Below, in pieces: positions 8,734 to 16,941 of a stretch of DNA of 64,000 nucleotides. Position 1 is the first letter of the stretch. Each line of letters begins with the position of its first letter. A model generated the notes under the pieces. That model ran no database searches, was not told the DNA's origin, and was given only the letters and a program-made list of their open reading frames with translations. A program made the translations under genes and the position numbers. Origin of the DNA: Clostridia bacterium (lineage in GTDB: Bacteria; Bacillota_A; Clostridia; Christensenellales; Aristaeellaceae); contig BNUH01000006.1 in NCBI GenBank assembly GCA_025997215.1, positions 8,322 to 72,321 on the forward strand, written 5' to 3'.

Positions 8734-9016
8734 GATTTGCGGTAAAAGGAAGGTCCAGGGGGAACCCCTGGTCGGGGGATCGAAGGGGGCTGAAAGCCCC
8801 TTCGTGGGTGTACGAGGGCAAAGCCCTCGCCCGTGGGGGGATGGGAGATTGAGGCTGTGTATGTTGTAACATCCTCAACCGCCGTGCCCTCCGTAACCCC
8901 GCGCCCGAAGGGGGTCATCAATAAAGCACCGATGAGGCAGTGATCAACGCCAGATGAACCGGGGCGCGGCAGTAACTTGGCAAAAAGAGCGAAGCGTTTT
9001 TTTGCCCAACCTGTGG
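8734..9016 (+). repeat. Left inverted-repeat arm of the beta-helix cassette
   Basis: Contains three hairpins (CCAGGGGGAACCCCTGG, GGGGGCTGAAAGCCCC, GAGGGCAAAGCCCTC), then a spacer not shared with the other arm (about 8840-8870), then the shared inner blocks. The 420-nt gap between the kinase and the beta-helix gene is otherwise empty. The first hairpins could also end transcription of the exopolysaccharide operon. Confidence 0.65.
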
Positions 9017-9082
9017 CGCGTTGATCGGACGGCGCAATCCATGCGTCGCAGACCCTGGGTTATAAGGTTATGAGGCTTTGTG

Positions 9083-10945
9083 CTAAAACCCCATATACAA
9101 ATTCTGGAAAAGCGGCCTCCCTTGCGGATATGTTACCTCCGCCACAAGCTCGCCGTCCTTACCCTGGGTAACATTGAAACAAACGCTGAAAACCATTGGA
9201 TCCAGGTGCATATTCCGGGCATTGGAGCAAACCATCCGCATGGTATAACAATATTCCCCAGGTTCAGGCAGCAGCACCGGACTGAAGGTAACGGTCTCAT
9301 CGCTGTCGTACACCGCGCGCGCAACTAGCTGACAGTTGCAATCATACATCCCGACGAGGAACTTGTAACCATTCGCGCCGCCGTTGCTGCATGTAGTCCA
9401 GCACACGCGCACACGAGCCTGCGCAACGCCAAACAGTGCCGGCGAACCTATATAGTTGATATCATAGTTATTATAAGCGTATATGAATGGCGTGGTCAAG
9501 TGGTGCGTCAATATGTACGGCGCTTGAGCGGCAATGTCCTGCGCGTCGGTCATCGCGTATGGGATGCTGGCATGATTGCCCTTAAAGACGACATCTTCCG
9601 AAACCTGCAGCTGTTCGATGGGCTGGAATGACCTGTATATCCCGCCACCGTCGCGGCCCGCGTCGTTGTACTCCAAATGAGCGTTGCCGGTTATATTAAG
9701 TAATGATAAAGAATTATTTTCGTCAGTAAAAACGTATATCCCGCCACCATCACGGCTCGCGCTGTTATGGTCAATATGAACGCTGTCGGTTATATCAACT
9801 AATGATGAAGAGTTCTCATAAGTATACACATATATACCGCCGCCATCCTGGGTTGCGGTATTATTGTCAACGCGCACGCGATCCGTTATATTAGCTGTGC
9901 CTGACGGTGAGCACGCAAACCATATTCAGCCGCCATTTTCTGCAGTATTATATGAAATCTGCACGTCGTCAGATATCAACAGATCAACTGGCGTGAGTTT
10001 ACTATTCGTCTCGTCAATGTCAGAGCGACGACCGGCTCGATAAATAGACGCGCATATACCGCCGCCTATATTAGCTTTGTTATAAGTAATTTGCGTATTG
10101 CCTGATATTTTTGCATCGACCGCGTTGCCAGTACTAATAGCGCCGCCTCCATAGGTTGCTGCGTTTTTAGTGAATAGGCCTCCGGTTATATGCATATAAG
10201 CATCATAATAGGTTGATAGTGTGTCTATAAAAGAAACGCCGCCGCCGTCTGTCGCTCGATTATTCGATATTGTCCCCCCGTCAATAAGTATCGAACCTCC
10301 GTAGACTAGGATGCCGCCACCCCTAAAATCTGCAGTGTTATTGTCAATTAACGCGCCAGGCTGTACGGTCAAAGTCGAAAACAAGGCATCGTCAGCGGCA
10401 GCAATGCTAATCCCTCCGCCTTCTTCCGCCTTGTTAAATCTTACTATAGCGCCGTCTTGTACCTCAATATTACAATTCCTTCCCTGTAAACCAATAGCGC
10501 CGCCCCATCCCAAGGATTCATTATGTTCCAGTATCGCCCCACTTTGTAATATGATGTCGTTATAGCGACCGTATACTGATACCGCGCTGCTTCCCCAACT
10601 GTGCCTCAAAATAATATTTTCTAGATATAACTCTACATTATCAACATACATAATGTCAATAATATTGCTATTTTCATGCGCGTCCAACGCATATGTATGA
10701 CCAGGCGTACTGGCGATCTTTATTACTTTGTTTGCGCCAATCGCTATCGCCCCATCGCTTGGCCCAAAGTCAATTTGACGGTCTATGTGAATCAGCTTGG
10801 GTTGGCCTTCCAGGGCAGACGTTACCTCGTCCTTGAGATCGGTCAAGTCAATAACGGTCACAGGTTCACCCCAGTCAACCCGCGTCTTGGGAACGCTGGA
10901 TAATGACTGCGCAGGCAAGGTTTCCTTGATCAATGTAGTCGGCAT
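9083..10945 (-). pseudogene. Right-handed beta-helix surface protein interrupted by one in-frame TGA
   Basis: A single reading frame of 620 codons, split by TGA at 9926-9928 into a 339-residue N-part and a C-part with no start site of its own. Residues 80-460 are parallel beta-helix repeats with the recurring pattern N-x-A-x-x-GGGI, as in pectate-lyase-like and Pmp-type surface proteins. The TGA falls where the repeat has a Gly (NGG-stop-IWFAC against DGGGIYVY), so one G-to-T change from GGA explains it. The last 120 residues resemble a Spy0128-type pilin/isopeptide domain (GEYCYTMRM, then FSVCFNVTQGKDGELVAEVTYP). There is no signal peptide or sorting signal. AGGAGG precedes the ATG. A sequencing error is possible. 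Confidence 0.7.
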
Positions 10946-11082
10946 CGCTAAGTCCTCCTTGTTATGCTAGTTCACCTCCCATAATTCATACTGGTTCGCC
11001 GCGCGTATGAAGCATCAGGTCGGTATACTGCTACAAGGTATGAGCCGATATGGTATTGGGTGCAAGGTGGTTGACGATGCTT

Positions 11083-11351
11083 GCGACAGGTTGACGTACA
11101 AGCGGGGGGCAAAAAAACGCTTCGCTGTTTTTGCCTAAAGTTACTGCCGCGCCACTACTACATGGCGTTGATCCATAACTCACCGATAAGTTTGCGCGGC
11201 CCCTTCGGGCGCGGGTTACGGTTGGCACAGCGCTTGTCTCACTACGAGCGACGGGCGAGGGCTTTGCCCTCGTGCACCCACGAAGGGGCTTTCAGCCCCT
11301 TCGATCCCCCGACCAGGGCACAGCCCTGGACCCACTTTTTTACCGTGAATC
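11083..11351 (-). repeat. Right inverted-repeat arm of the beta-helix cassette
   Basis: Reverse-complement relative of the left arm, with the same order of hairpins and blocks but several small insertions, including about 13 nt near the inner end. It fills most of the 440-nt gap between the beta-helix gene and the solute-binding protein gene. Confidence 0.65.
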
Positions 11352-11384
11352 CTTGACTTGCTGTTGCGATTCCATTACATACCC

Positions 11385-12479
11385 TCATCTGACCTGCTCA
11401 ATAGCATCCCGGACACCCGCCGTATCATGCATCACCGCATACAGCGCACGGTCGAAGAACTCCTTCCTAACTCCGCCCCACCCAAACGCGTTAGGCGTAG
11501 CCAGCTCCGTCCGGTAACGCGTCTGCAGCGCTTTCAGCGTAGGCGTTGCATCGCTAGCCTCGACAGCATCCTTCCTTACCGGAATCAGCCCAACACTCAA
11601 CAACGTATCCTGCGCAGCCTTCCCCGTCAACGCCCATATGTATGCCAATGCCATCTCGTCCCGCGCCTTGTCCGGCTCATTCCCCACTTTCCCCACCAAC
11701 AATACCTGGTCACAAAACCCTGACAGCGGTGTCTCAACCCGAAACGGAAACCCCCGTCCCGCATTCACCAGCGCATTGAATCTCCTCGTCTGATCCAGCG
11801 TCCCCACCAAAACGGACACATTCCCGCCAACAAATGTCGAATACGCGCTATCCACCGACACCGTACCGAACCCCTCCGGCTTACTCAACCCCCGCGCCGC
11901 CTCAACGCCCTCTTCCCACCCCAGCAGCGCCGCCATCGGTCCCCCCGCACCAGCCTCTATAACATACCTTGTCTGCTTCTTAACAGGCGGAGGCTCACCC
12001 AGCGCGGTCCCCGCCGGCCACATAGCCTCATTGACTAGCACCGCATACCCGCCCAATGCCACAGGCAGCGCGTACTGCTCATCCATCCACCGCCCCGAAC
12101 GCGCAGCTTCCGACAAAAAACTATCACTATCCGCAAACGGCGTCAGCAACTCCCGCGGATCATCCAGCACCCCCGGCGAGAACACCAGCACATCCGGCGG
12201 CACAGCCCCGTCCGCATCCCACGCCCCCGGCAGCACCCTTCGTATGCTCACATGCACACCCTTATTAGCCTTCTCAAACGCCGCAGATTGCTTCGCCACC
12301 CAACCCGCCGCGCTGCTCGACCAATCCTGGCATACCCACACCCTCAACACACCCTGCCAGCTGCGTTCCCGCATACTCCCGTCCCGGTTAACAGGATATT
12401 GGCTCAACACATCGGGCATCTTCCATATCAGCAAGCCCGTGAGCAGCATACAGCCCAGAGCGATAATCCGCTTGCGCAT
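11385..12479 (-). CDS. Extracellular solute-binding protein
   Basis: A 364-residue periplasmic-binding-type protein. The N-terminal hydrophobic stretch (residues 4-20) looks like a signal anchor; its Cys lies in LGCML, which is not a normal lipobox. The mature part has the family-1 pattern: VLRVWVCQDWSSSAAGWV, AFEKANKGVHVSIRRVLPG, PPDVLVFSPG and YALPVALGGYAVLVN. It probably binds a sugar or similar solute outside the membrane. No permease or ATPase gene is beside it, so it may be an orphan component. AGAGGTGA precedes the ATG. The coding strand is unusually G-rich relative to C. Confidence 0.7.
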   Translation of the reverse strand: MRKRIIALGCMLLTGLLIWKMPDVLSQYPVNRDGSMRERSWQGVLRVWVCQDWSSSAAGWVAKQSAAFEKANKGVHVSIRRVLPGAWDADGAVPPDVLVFSPGVLDDPRELLTPFADSDSFLSEAARSGRWMDEQYALPVALGGYAVLVNEAMWPAGTALGEPPPVKKQTRYVIEAGAGGPMAALLGWEEGVEAARGLSKPEGFGTVSVDSAYSTFVGGNVSVLVGTLDQTRRFNALVNAGRGFPFRVETPLSGFCDQVLLVGKVGNEPDKARDEMALAYIWALTGKAAQDTLLSVGLIPVRKDAVEASDATPTLKALQTRYRTELATPNAFGWGGVRKEFFDRALYAVMHDTAGVRDAIEQVR

Positions 12480-12547
12480 TATATCTCACCTCTTTGGGAA
12501 AGGTATGTGAATATGATCGAAGGTTGACCAAAAATATTAAAAACCCT

Positions 12548-12576
12548 TTGACATAATCATTCTGATGTGCTACACT
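12548..12576 (+). promoter_or_regulatory. Promoter of the infC-rpmI-rplT operon
   Basis: TTGACA at 12548-12553, a 17-nt spacer, TACACT at 12571-12576. It sits just ahead of the structured leader. Confidence 0.8.
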
Positions 12577-12582
12577 GATCCA

Positions 12583-12715
12583 CGTAAGCAGAAGCTGTCC
12601 GCTTCTCACCTGGCGGCATCGCCAGCCGGGTTAATAATGTTCCAAGTTTGCCGCAGCCTTAACGCGGCAATCTCGGCTACGCATTATGGGCGGACGGTTA
12701 AGCGTCCGTTTTTTG
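12583..12715 (+). ncRNA. Ribosomal protein L20 leader
   Basis: The untranslated leader of infC has the features of the Gram-positive L20 leader. A first hairpin AGAAGC-GCTTCT is followed directly by TCACC. A second hairpin is CTGGCG-gcat-CGCCAG. It ends in a terminator, CGGACGGTTAAGCGTCCG plus six T. In characterised species, excess L20 binds the leader and favours termination upstream of infC. Position, order of helices and the downstream rplT all fit. Confidence 0.8.
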
Positions 12716-12716
12716 T
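12690..12716 (+). terminator. Attenuator terminator in the L20 leader
   Basis: Perfect 6-bp stem CGGACG/CGTCCG with a 6-nt loop, followed by TTTTTT. It ends transcription ahead of infC when the leader folds in the off state. Confidence 0.85.
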
Positions 12717-12775
12717 TGTCGTTTGGGATTATCAACATAACCCCAGACCCCGTATTCGATTGGAGGTGTTTCCCT

Positions 12776-13405
12776 ATAGCCGCGGATCTGATGATCAATG
12801 AGGAAATCCGTGACCGCGAGGTGCGGGTTATCGCGCCCAATGGCGACCAGCTGGGTGTGATGACTTCCCGTCGCGCGCTGGAGTTGGCTGAAGAGCAGCA
12901 GATGGACTTGGTGAAGATTGTCGCGAACGCGCATCCTCCGGTGTGCAAGATGATGGACTACGACAAGTACCGCTTCGAACAAGCCAAGCGCGAGCGCGAG
13001 ATCCGCAAGAATCAAAAAATCGTAACGCTCAAGGAAGTTCAACTATCAGCGACCATTGAGGATGCCGACGTAGCTGTCAAGGCCAAGGCCGCCCAGAAAT
13101 TCCTCCAGGACGGGGATAAAGTCAAGGTGTCGATCCGATTCAGAGGCCGCCAGATTACCCATAGCGAGATCGGCGTGAAGGTAATGAATGCCTTCATGGA
13201 ACGCCTTCAGGAATTCGCCATAATGGAACGCCGCCCGCTGCTGGAAGGCCGTCATATGATCATGATCCTCGCACCCAGGGAAGTTCCGCAGGTAGGAGTG
13301 GCGCCCAAGGCCCAGCCACCGCGCCCGCGTCCCGAAGGTACACCCTTGTCCACGCCCACGCCCAGACCAGCTGCAACGCCTCCGCAATCGGTTATTAAGC
13401 AATAA
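12776..13405 (+). CDS. infC: Translation initiation factor IF-3 with AUA start codon
   Basis: IF-3 (209 residues if started here) binds the 30S subunit and checks the start codon. The family start (I/L)INEEIRDREVRVI is present, as are VVANAHPPVCK-like and MDYDKYRFEQ blocks and ILAPRE near the end of the core. TTGGAGGTG lies 9 nt before ATA at 12776. The first in-frame ATG (12791) is 24 nt from that site, too far. Rare start codons on infC are a known device by which IF-3 limits its own synthesis. The last 38 residues are a proline-rich tail (KAQPPRPRPEG and onward) beyond the normal C-terminus. Confidence 0.9.
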   Translation: MAADLMINEEIRDREVRVIAPNGDQLGVMTSRRALELAEEQQMDLVKIVANAHPPVCKMMDYDKYRFEQAKREREIRKNQKIVTLKEVQLSATIEDADVAVKAKAAQKFLQDGDKVKVSIRFRGRQITHSEIGVKVMNAFMERLQEFAIMERRPLLEGRHMIMILAPREVPQVGVAPKAQPPRPRPEGTPLSTPTPRPAATPPQSVIKQ

Positions 13406-13421
13406 TTAGGAGGGATTACCC

Positions 13422-13622
13422 ATGCCCAAGCAAAAGACCCACAAAGGTGCGGCCAAGCGTTTCCGCGTGACCAAGAGTGGTCTGCTCAAACGCGCACACG
13501 CATACCGCAACCATATGTTGGGCCACAAGACCAGTAAACAGAAGCGCAATCTGCGCCAAGGCGGGTACGTCAACCCGAACCAGGAAAACACGATGAAAAA
13601 ATTGATCCCATACGCTGAATAA
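13422..13622 (+). CDS. rpmI: 50S ribosomal protein L35
   Basis: A 66-residue basic protein of normal L35 length. [20 protein letters not shown] is the family N-terminus (family usually K-M-KTH-GAAKRFK-T), with [15 protein letters not shown] in the middle. It assembles into the large subunit near the L20 site. It lies 16 nt after infC, with AGGAGG upstream, in the conserved infC-rpmI-rplT order. Confidence 0.97.
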   Translation: MPKQKTHKGAAKRFRVTKSGLLKRAHAYRNHMLGHKTSKQKRNLRQGGYVNPNQENTMKKLIPYAE

Positions 13623-13682
13623 TATTTATTAAGTTTGAGGTTTTCCCGAAAACCCCAAGCCCCTTAAAGGAGTGACGACGCC

Positions 13683-14033
13683 ATGGCCAGGATTAAGCGG
13701 GCGGTCAACGCCCATAAGAAGCGCCGGAAGATACTGAAGCTCGCTAAAGGCTTTTTCGGCGCGAAATCCAAACAGTACCACGCCGCGAACGAACAGGTGA
13801 TGCGCTCGCTGCGCTACGCCTACATCGGCCGCAAGCTGCGCAAGCGCGACTTCCGCCGCCTATGGATCGTACGCATCAACGCGGCCGCGAGGATCAACGG
13901 CATTTCATACAGCGTATTCATCAACGGCCTGAAGAAAGCCGGAGTTATCGTCAACCGCAAGATGCTCGCTGACATCGCGGTGAACGACATGCCCGCCTTC
14001 GCGAAGCTGGTTGAGATCGCTAAGACAGCATGA
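13683..14033 (+). CDS. rplT: 50S ribosomal protein L20
   Basis: A 116-residue protein of standard length. [40 protein letters not shown] and [10 protein letters not shown] are family blocks. L20 is needed for early assembly of the 50S subunit and is the autoregulator that binds the leader upstream of infC. AAAGGAG lies 10 nt before the ATG. Confidence 0.97.
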   Translation: MARIKRAVNAHKKRRKILKLAKGFFGAKSKQYHAANEQVMRSLRYAYIGRKLRKRDFRRLWIVRINAAARINGISYSVFINGLKKAGVIVNRKMLADIAVNDMPAFAKLVEIAKTA

Positions 14034-14053
14034 CAATCATACAATTCTGATAG

Positions 14054-14836
14054 ATGGAACATTCTCAGCGCATAACCAGTGCGCGGAACGATCGATTCCT
14101 AGAGTTCCTGGCGCTCCGTACGCGCGCGGACCGCGCGGTACGCGGCGCTTTTTTGCTAGATGGAGAGAAACTAGCGCGCGAGGCCTTGTCATCCAACCGT
14201 GCGAAGGCGTTGCTGGTTGATGAGCGGCGGTCAGATGCGTTTCAAACGCTTATATATGACGCCATAACTTCAGCGGTCGAAGTGGTATACCTCGCATCCA
14301 ACCTGATCGAACGGCTGTCGGACACGCCTTCGCCGCAAGGGGTTATAGCGGTAGCATCGCTGCCCAGCCCAACACCGCCGGAGGGATTAGGCCCGCGTGC
14401 GTTGGTACTGGACGGGCTACAGGATCCCGGCAATGTCGGCACAATATTAAGGACAGCGGACGCGGCAGGCTGCACGGGCATACTGATGACGGATACCTGC
14501 GCCGATGCGTATTCGATGAAGGCCGTCCGCGCGTCGATGGGTTCGGTATTCCGGATGAGCGTGTGCGTCAGTTCGGCGGTGGCGGCTGTGGTTTCCGCGT
14601 GGCGGGATAATGGGACGCACGTGATAGTCGCAGACGCGGACGGCATCCCTTATTCACAAGTGAATAGGGTGGAATCATGGGCGTTGGTTATCGGTTCAGA
14701 AGGAAAAGGTGTGTCGCCGGGATTAGCGGTGTTGGCGGATGAGACGGTGTCGATTCCGATGCGCGACCCCGTGGAATCGCTGAACGCGGCGGTCGCGGCG
14801 GGAATATTGCTGTATTCATTATGTGTGGTGAAATAA
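14054..14836 (+). CDS. TrmH/SpoU-family RNA 2'-O-methyltransferase
   Basis: A 260-residue SPOUT methyltransferase using S-adenosylmethionine to methylate ribose 2'-OH in rRNA or tRNA. The N-terminal part is the RNA-binding substrate domain (ITSARNDRFLEFLAL). The catalytic motifs are in order: LQDPGNVGTILRTADAAG near residue 123, IGSEGKGVSP near residue 213, and IPMRDPVESLNAAVAAGILL near residue 233. It has only a weak ribosome binding site and starts 21 nt after rplT, a common neighbour in Firmicutes, suggesting read-through from the ribosomal operon. The exact target base is unknown. Confidence 0.88.
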   Translation: MEHSQRITSARNDRFLEFLALRTRADRAVRGAFLLDGEKLAREALSSNRAKALLVDERRSDAFQTLIYDAITSAVEVVYLASNLIERLSDTPSPQGVIAVASLPSPTPPEGLGPRALVLDGLQDPGNVGTILRTADAAGCTGILMTDTCADAYSMKAVRASMGSVFRMSVCVSSAVAAVVSAWRDNGTHVIVADADGIPYSQVNRVESWALVIGSEGKGVSPGLAVLADETVSIPMRDPVESLNAAVAAGILLYSLCVVK

Positions 14837-14837
14837 T

Positions 14838-16052
14838 ATGGAATTAACATTAGGTGACATTCTGGAGGCGCGGGAGCGTCTGCGTTCGGTCATATATCCG
14901 ACGGAGTTGGTGCCGTCGCCTGTGCTGTCGCGCTGCGGCCGCGAGGTCTGCCTTAAGACGGAGAGCCTGCAGCTGACGGGTTCGTTCAAGGTTCGCGGCG
15001 CGTACATCAAACTGTCAAGCCTGACGCCGGAGGAGCGCGGCCGCGGCGTCATCGCGGCGTCCGCCGGGAACCACGCGCAAGGCGTGGCGTTGGCGGCGCA
15101 AATGTTCGGCATTCCGGCGACGATCGTGATGCCCGAAGGCGCGCCGCTGTCAAAGATCGCCTCGACGAGGGAGTTAGGCGCGAAGGTGATTCTGCATGGC
15201 ATGGCGTATGACGATGCGTACACCCGAGCGCGCGAGCTGGAGACCGAGACGGGGATGACTTACATCCATGCGTTCGACGATCCGAAGATCATCGCTGGCC
15301 AGGGCACGATTGGGTTGGAAATATTGCAGGATCTGCCGGAGGTGTCAGCGATTGCAGTGCCCGTCGGCGGCGGTGGGATGGCCGCAGGGATCGCGCTGGC
15401 GGTCAAGCGGTTAAAGCCGGACGTGCTAGTGTATGGCGTTGAAGCGGCGGGGTGTCCGTCCATGACGGCGGCAATGGCAGCGGGACATCCGGTGGCGTTA
15501 GACAGCGCGCATACGATCGCCGACGGCATAGCGGTGCGCAAGGTCGGCGAACTGCCGTTCGCTATTTGCAATGAATTGTTGGATGGCATTGTCACGGTGG
15601 ACGACGACGAGATCGCGCAGACTATTTTGTTGTTGTTAGAGAAGTCAAAGATCATCACTGAAGGTGCGGGCGCGACGGCGGCAGCGGCGTTGCTTTACAA
15701 TAAATTGTCTGACAAGATTCCCGCGAAGGGGAAGGTCGTGTGCGTGCTTTCAGGCGGGAACATTGACGTGACCATGCTGTCGCGGATTATCGATAAAGGT
15801 ATGATGAAGGCCGGCAGACTGGTGACATTGCAAACCGTGATCGAGGATAAACCGGGGCGGCTGCATCGGCTGCTGAAGGTCATATCCGAAACGGAAGCGA
15901 ATATCGTGTCGATTCAGCACGACCGCACGAACCTGGATGCTGGGCTGAATAACGCAATGCTTCAGATCACACTGGAGACGCAGGATCATGCGCACATTGA
16001 GCGGATATTGCGGATCATGGCGGAGACTGGGTACCAGGCTGCCGCGCGTTGA
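14838..16052 (+). CDS. ilvA: Threonine ammonia-lyase with C-terminal ACT domain
   Basis: A 404-residue PLP enzyme that deaminates threonine to 2-oxobutanoate, for isoleucine synthesis or degradation. TGSFKVRGAY near residue 50 holds the PLP lysine. ASAGNHAQGVA contacts the substrate, and PVGGGGMAAGIA near residue 176 is the phosphate-binding loop. Residues from about 325 form one ACT domain (TVIEDKPGRLHRLLKVISET). One short ACT domain at this length matches the tdcB/YgeX-like catabolic or CTN-type class as well as ilvA, so the symbol is provisional. The ATG is 1 nt after the methyltransferase stop, so the pair is coupled. Confidence 0.9.
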   Translation: MELTLGDILEARERLRSVIYPTELVPSPVLSRCGREVCLKTESLQLTGSFKVRGAYIKLSSLTPEERGRGVIAASAGNHAQGVALAAQMFGIPATIVMPEGAPLSKIASTRELGAKVILHGMAYDDAYTRARELETETGMTYIHAFDDPKIIAGQGTIGLEILQDLPEVSAIAVPVGGGGMAAGIALAVKRLKPDVLVYGVEAAGCPSMTAAMAAGHPVALDSAHTIADGIAVRKVGELPFAICNELLDGIVTVDDDEIAQTILLLLEKSKIITEGAGATAAAALLYNKLSDKIPAKGKVVCVLSGGNIDVTMLSRIIDKGMMKAGRLVTLQTVIEDKPGRLHRLLKVISETEANIVSIQHDRTNLDAGLNNAMLQITLETQDHAHIERILRIMAETGYQAAAR

Positions 16053-16091
16053 GGCGGTGGCGGCGAGTTTTGGTAGAGGTAACGATAGTTT

Positions 16092-16163
16092 GATTTACGG
16101 CAAAAAGGAAGGTTCAGGGCCCTGCCCAGGCGCAGCCCTGGACCTACTTTTTTACCGCAAATC
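16092..16163. repeat. 72-nt element with the same ends as the beta-helix cassette
   Basis: The two ends are inverted repeats of each other: GATTTACGGCAAAAAGGAAG at the left and the reverse complement of GATTTGCGGTAAAAAAGTAG at the right. The middle folds as CAGGG and CCCTG stems. These ends match the outer ends of the cassette at 8734-11351. It looks like an internally deleted relative and may also act as the terminator of ilvA. Confidence 0.6.
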
Positions 16164-16267
16164 AATCTAGCGTTTACCCGTTACTACTCAGCAGCAAGCA
16201 GCTAATGTGAAAAATTCTTCGGGTTTGTGACCTGTTAGGTTGATGACATTGTATTGCCGCGCAGTGA
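16164..16267. other. Intergenic, no gene seen
   Basis: About 100 nt between the small repeat element and the next promoter, without an open frame or RNA fold that I recognise. Confidence 0.4.
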
Positions 16268-16296
16268 TTGACAATTTCCGCAGGCATCTGTATAAT
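16268..16296 (+). promoter_or_regulatory. Promoter of the XRE-cupin/acyl-CoA synthetase pair
   Basis: TTGACA at 16268-16273, 17-nt spacer, TATAAT at 16291-16296: both boxes are exact consensus. A small hairpin CCCGCATTGCGCGGG follows in the leader (about 16307-16321). Confidence 0.85.
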
Positions 16297-16361
16297 GTCT
16301 GATTAACCCGCATTGCGCGGGCGGTCGATCACTTACCCCAAAATAGGACGGAGGGCACACA

Positions 16362-16928
16362 ATGAGTCAGATCAACCCTACTCAGATTAAGGACATAGCG
16401 TTCCGAATTCGTGACCTGCGTGAGACCCTCGCGCTCACGCAGGAGCAGGCTGCCGCGAAGGCCGGCATGGACGCAGCCGAGTACGCGGCGTACGAATCCG
16501 GTGAGGTGGATTTCACATTCTCGAATCTATTCAACATCGCGCACACGCTGGGGGTGGATATTTCCGACCTGCTGACCGGAGAAAGCCCCAAACTGCGCGG
16601 CTATATTATTACACGCAAAGGCGAAGGCCTCGCTTTCGATAGACGCAAGCAATACCATTACTATCATCTGGCGTACAACTTCCGCGACAAGAAGTCCGAA
16701 CCATTCCTGGTTACGGTCGAGAAGGATAAGCCCGACACAGTCAAACAAGCGCACGCGCACGAAGGCCAGGAATTCGACTACATTCTCTCCGGTTCCATGC
16801 GGCTGAACCTGGGCGGCAACGACATGTGGCTGCGCGAAGGGGATTCGGTGTATTACGATTCCAGCCTCGCGCACGTGATGTACGCGCCGGAGGGCGACTG
16901 CCAATTCCTCGCGGTTGTTATGAAATAA
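16362..16928 (+). CDS. XRE-family regulator with cupin sensor domain
   Basis: A 188-residue regulator. Residues 10-65 are a helix-turn-helix of the XRE type (IRDLRETLALTQEQAAAKAG). Residues 110-188 are a cupin (KQAHAHEGQEFDYILSGSMR, then GDSVYYDSSLAHVMYA), with the His and Glu positions of a metal or small-molecule pocket. GGAGGG lies before the ATG. It is 13 nt upstream of the acyl-CoA synthetase gene, a recurrent pairing in anaerobic Firmicutes, so it probably senses the acid or its CoA ester and controls this transcript (inference). Confidence 0.85.
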   Translation: MSQINPTQIKDIAFRIRDLRETLALTQEQAAAKAGMDAAEYAAYESGEVDFTFSNLFNIAHTLGVDISDLLTGESPKLRGYIITRKGEGLAFDRRKQYHYYHLAYNFRDKKSEPFLVTVEKDKPDTVKQAHAHEGQEFDYILSGSMRLNLGGNDMWLREGDSVYYDSSLAHVMYAPEGDCQFLAVVMK

Positions 16929-16941
16929 GGAGGACAAACAT

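Larger units (their letters stand above)
8734..11351. mobile_element. Cassette bounded by long inverted repeats carrying a beta-helix gene
   Basis: Two long related sequences face each other around one gene. The left arm runs from 8734 to about 9016 and the right arm from about 11083 to 11351. Both outer ends start with the same terminal motif, GATT-(T/C)(G/A)-CGGTAAAA followed by GGTCCAGGG. The arms then share, in order, the hairpins GGGGCTGAAAGCCCC and GAGGGCAAAGCCCTC, the block CGCGCCCGAAGGGG, GATCAACGCCA, GCGGCAGTAACTT and GCGAAGCGTTTTTTTGCCC. The only gene inside is the beta-helix gene. No transposase is present and no target duplication is obvious. The same ends occur in a 72-nt element at 16092-16163. 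I read it as a non-autonomous element or repeat-flanked cassette. Confidence 0.6.

Noticed and set aside
9926..9928. Selenocysteine or glycine recoding of TGA
   Set aside because: No SECIS-like hairpin is apparent after it, the position aligns with Gly in the repeat, and TGA ends many genes here normally. A point mutation is simpler.
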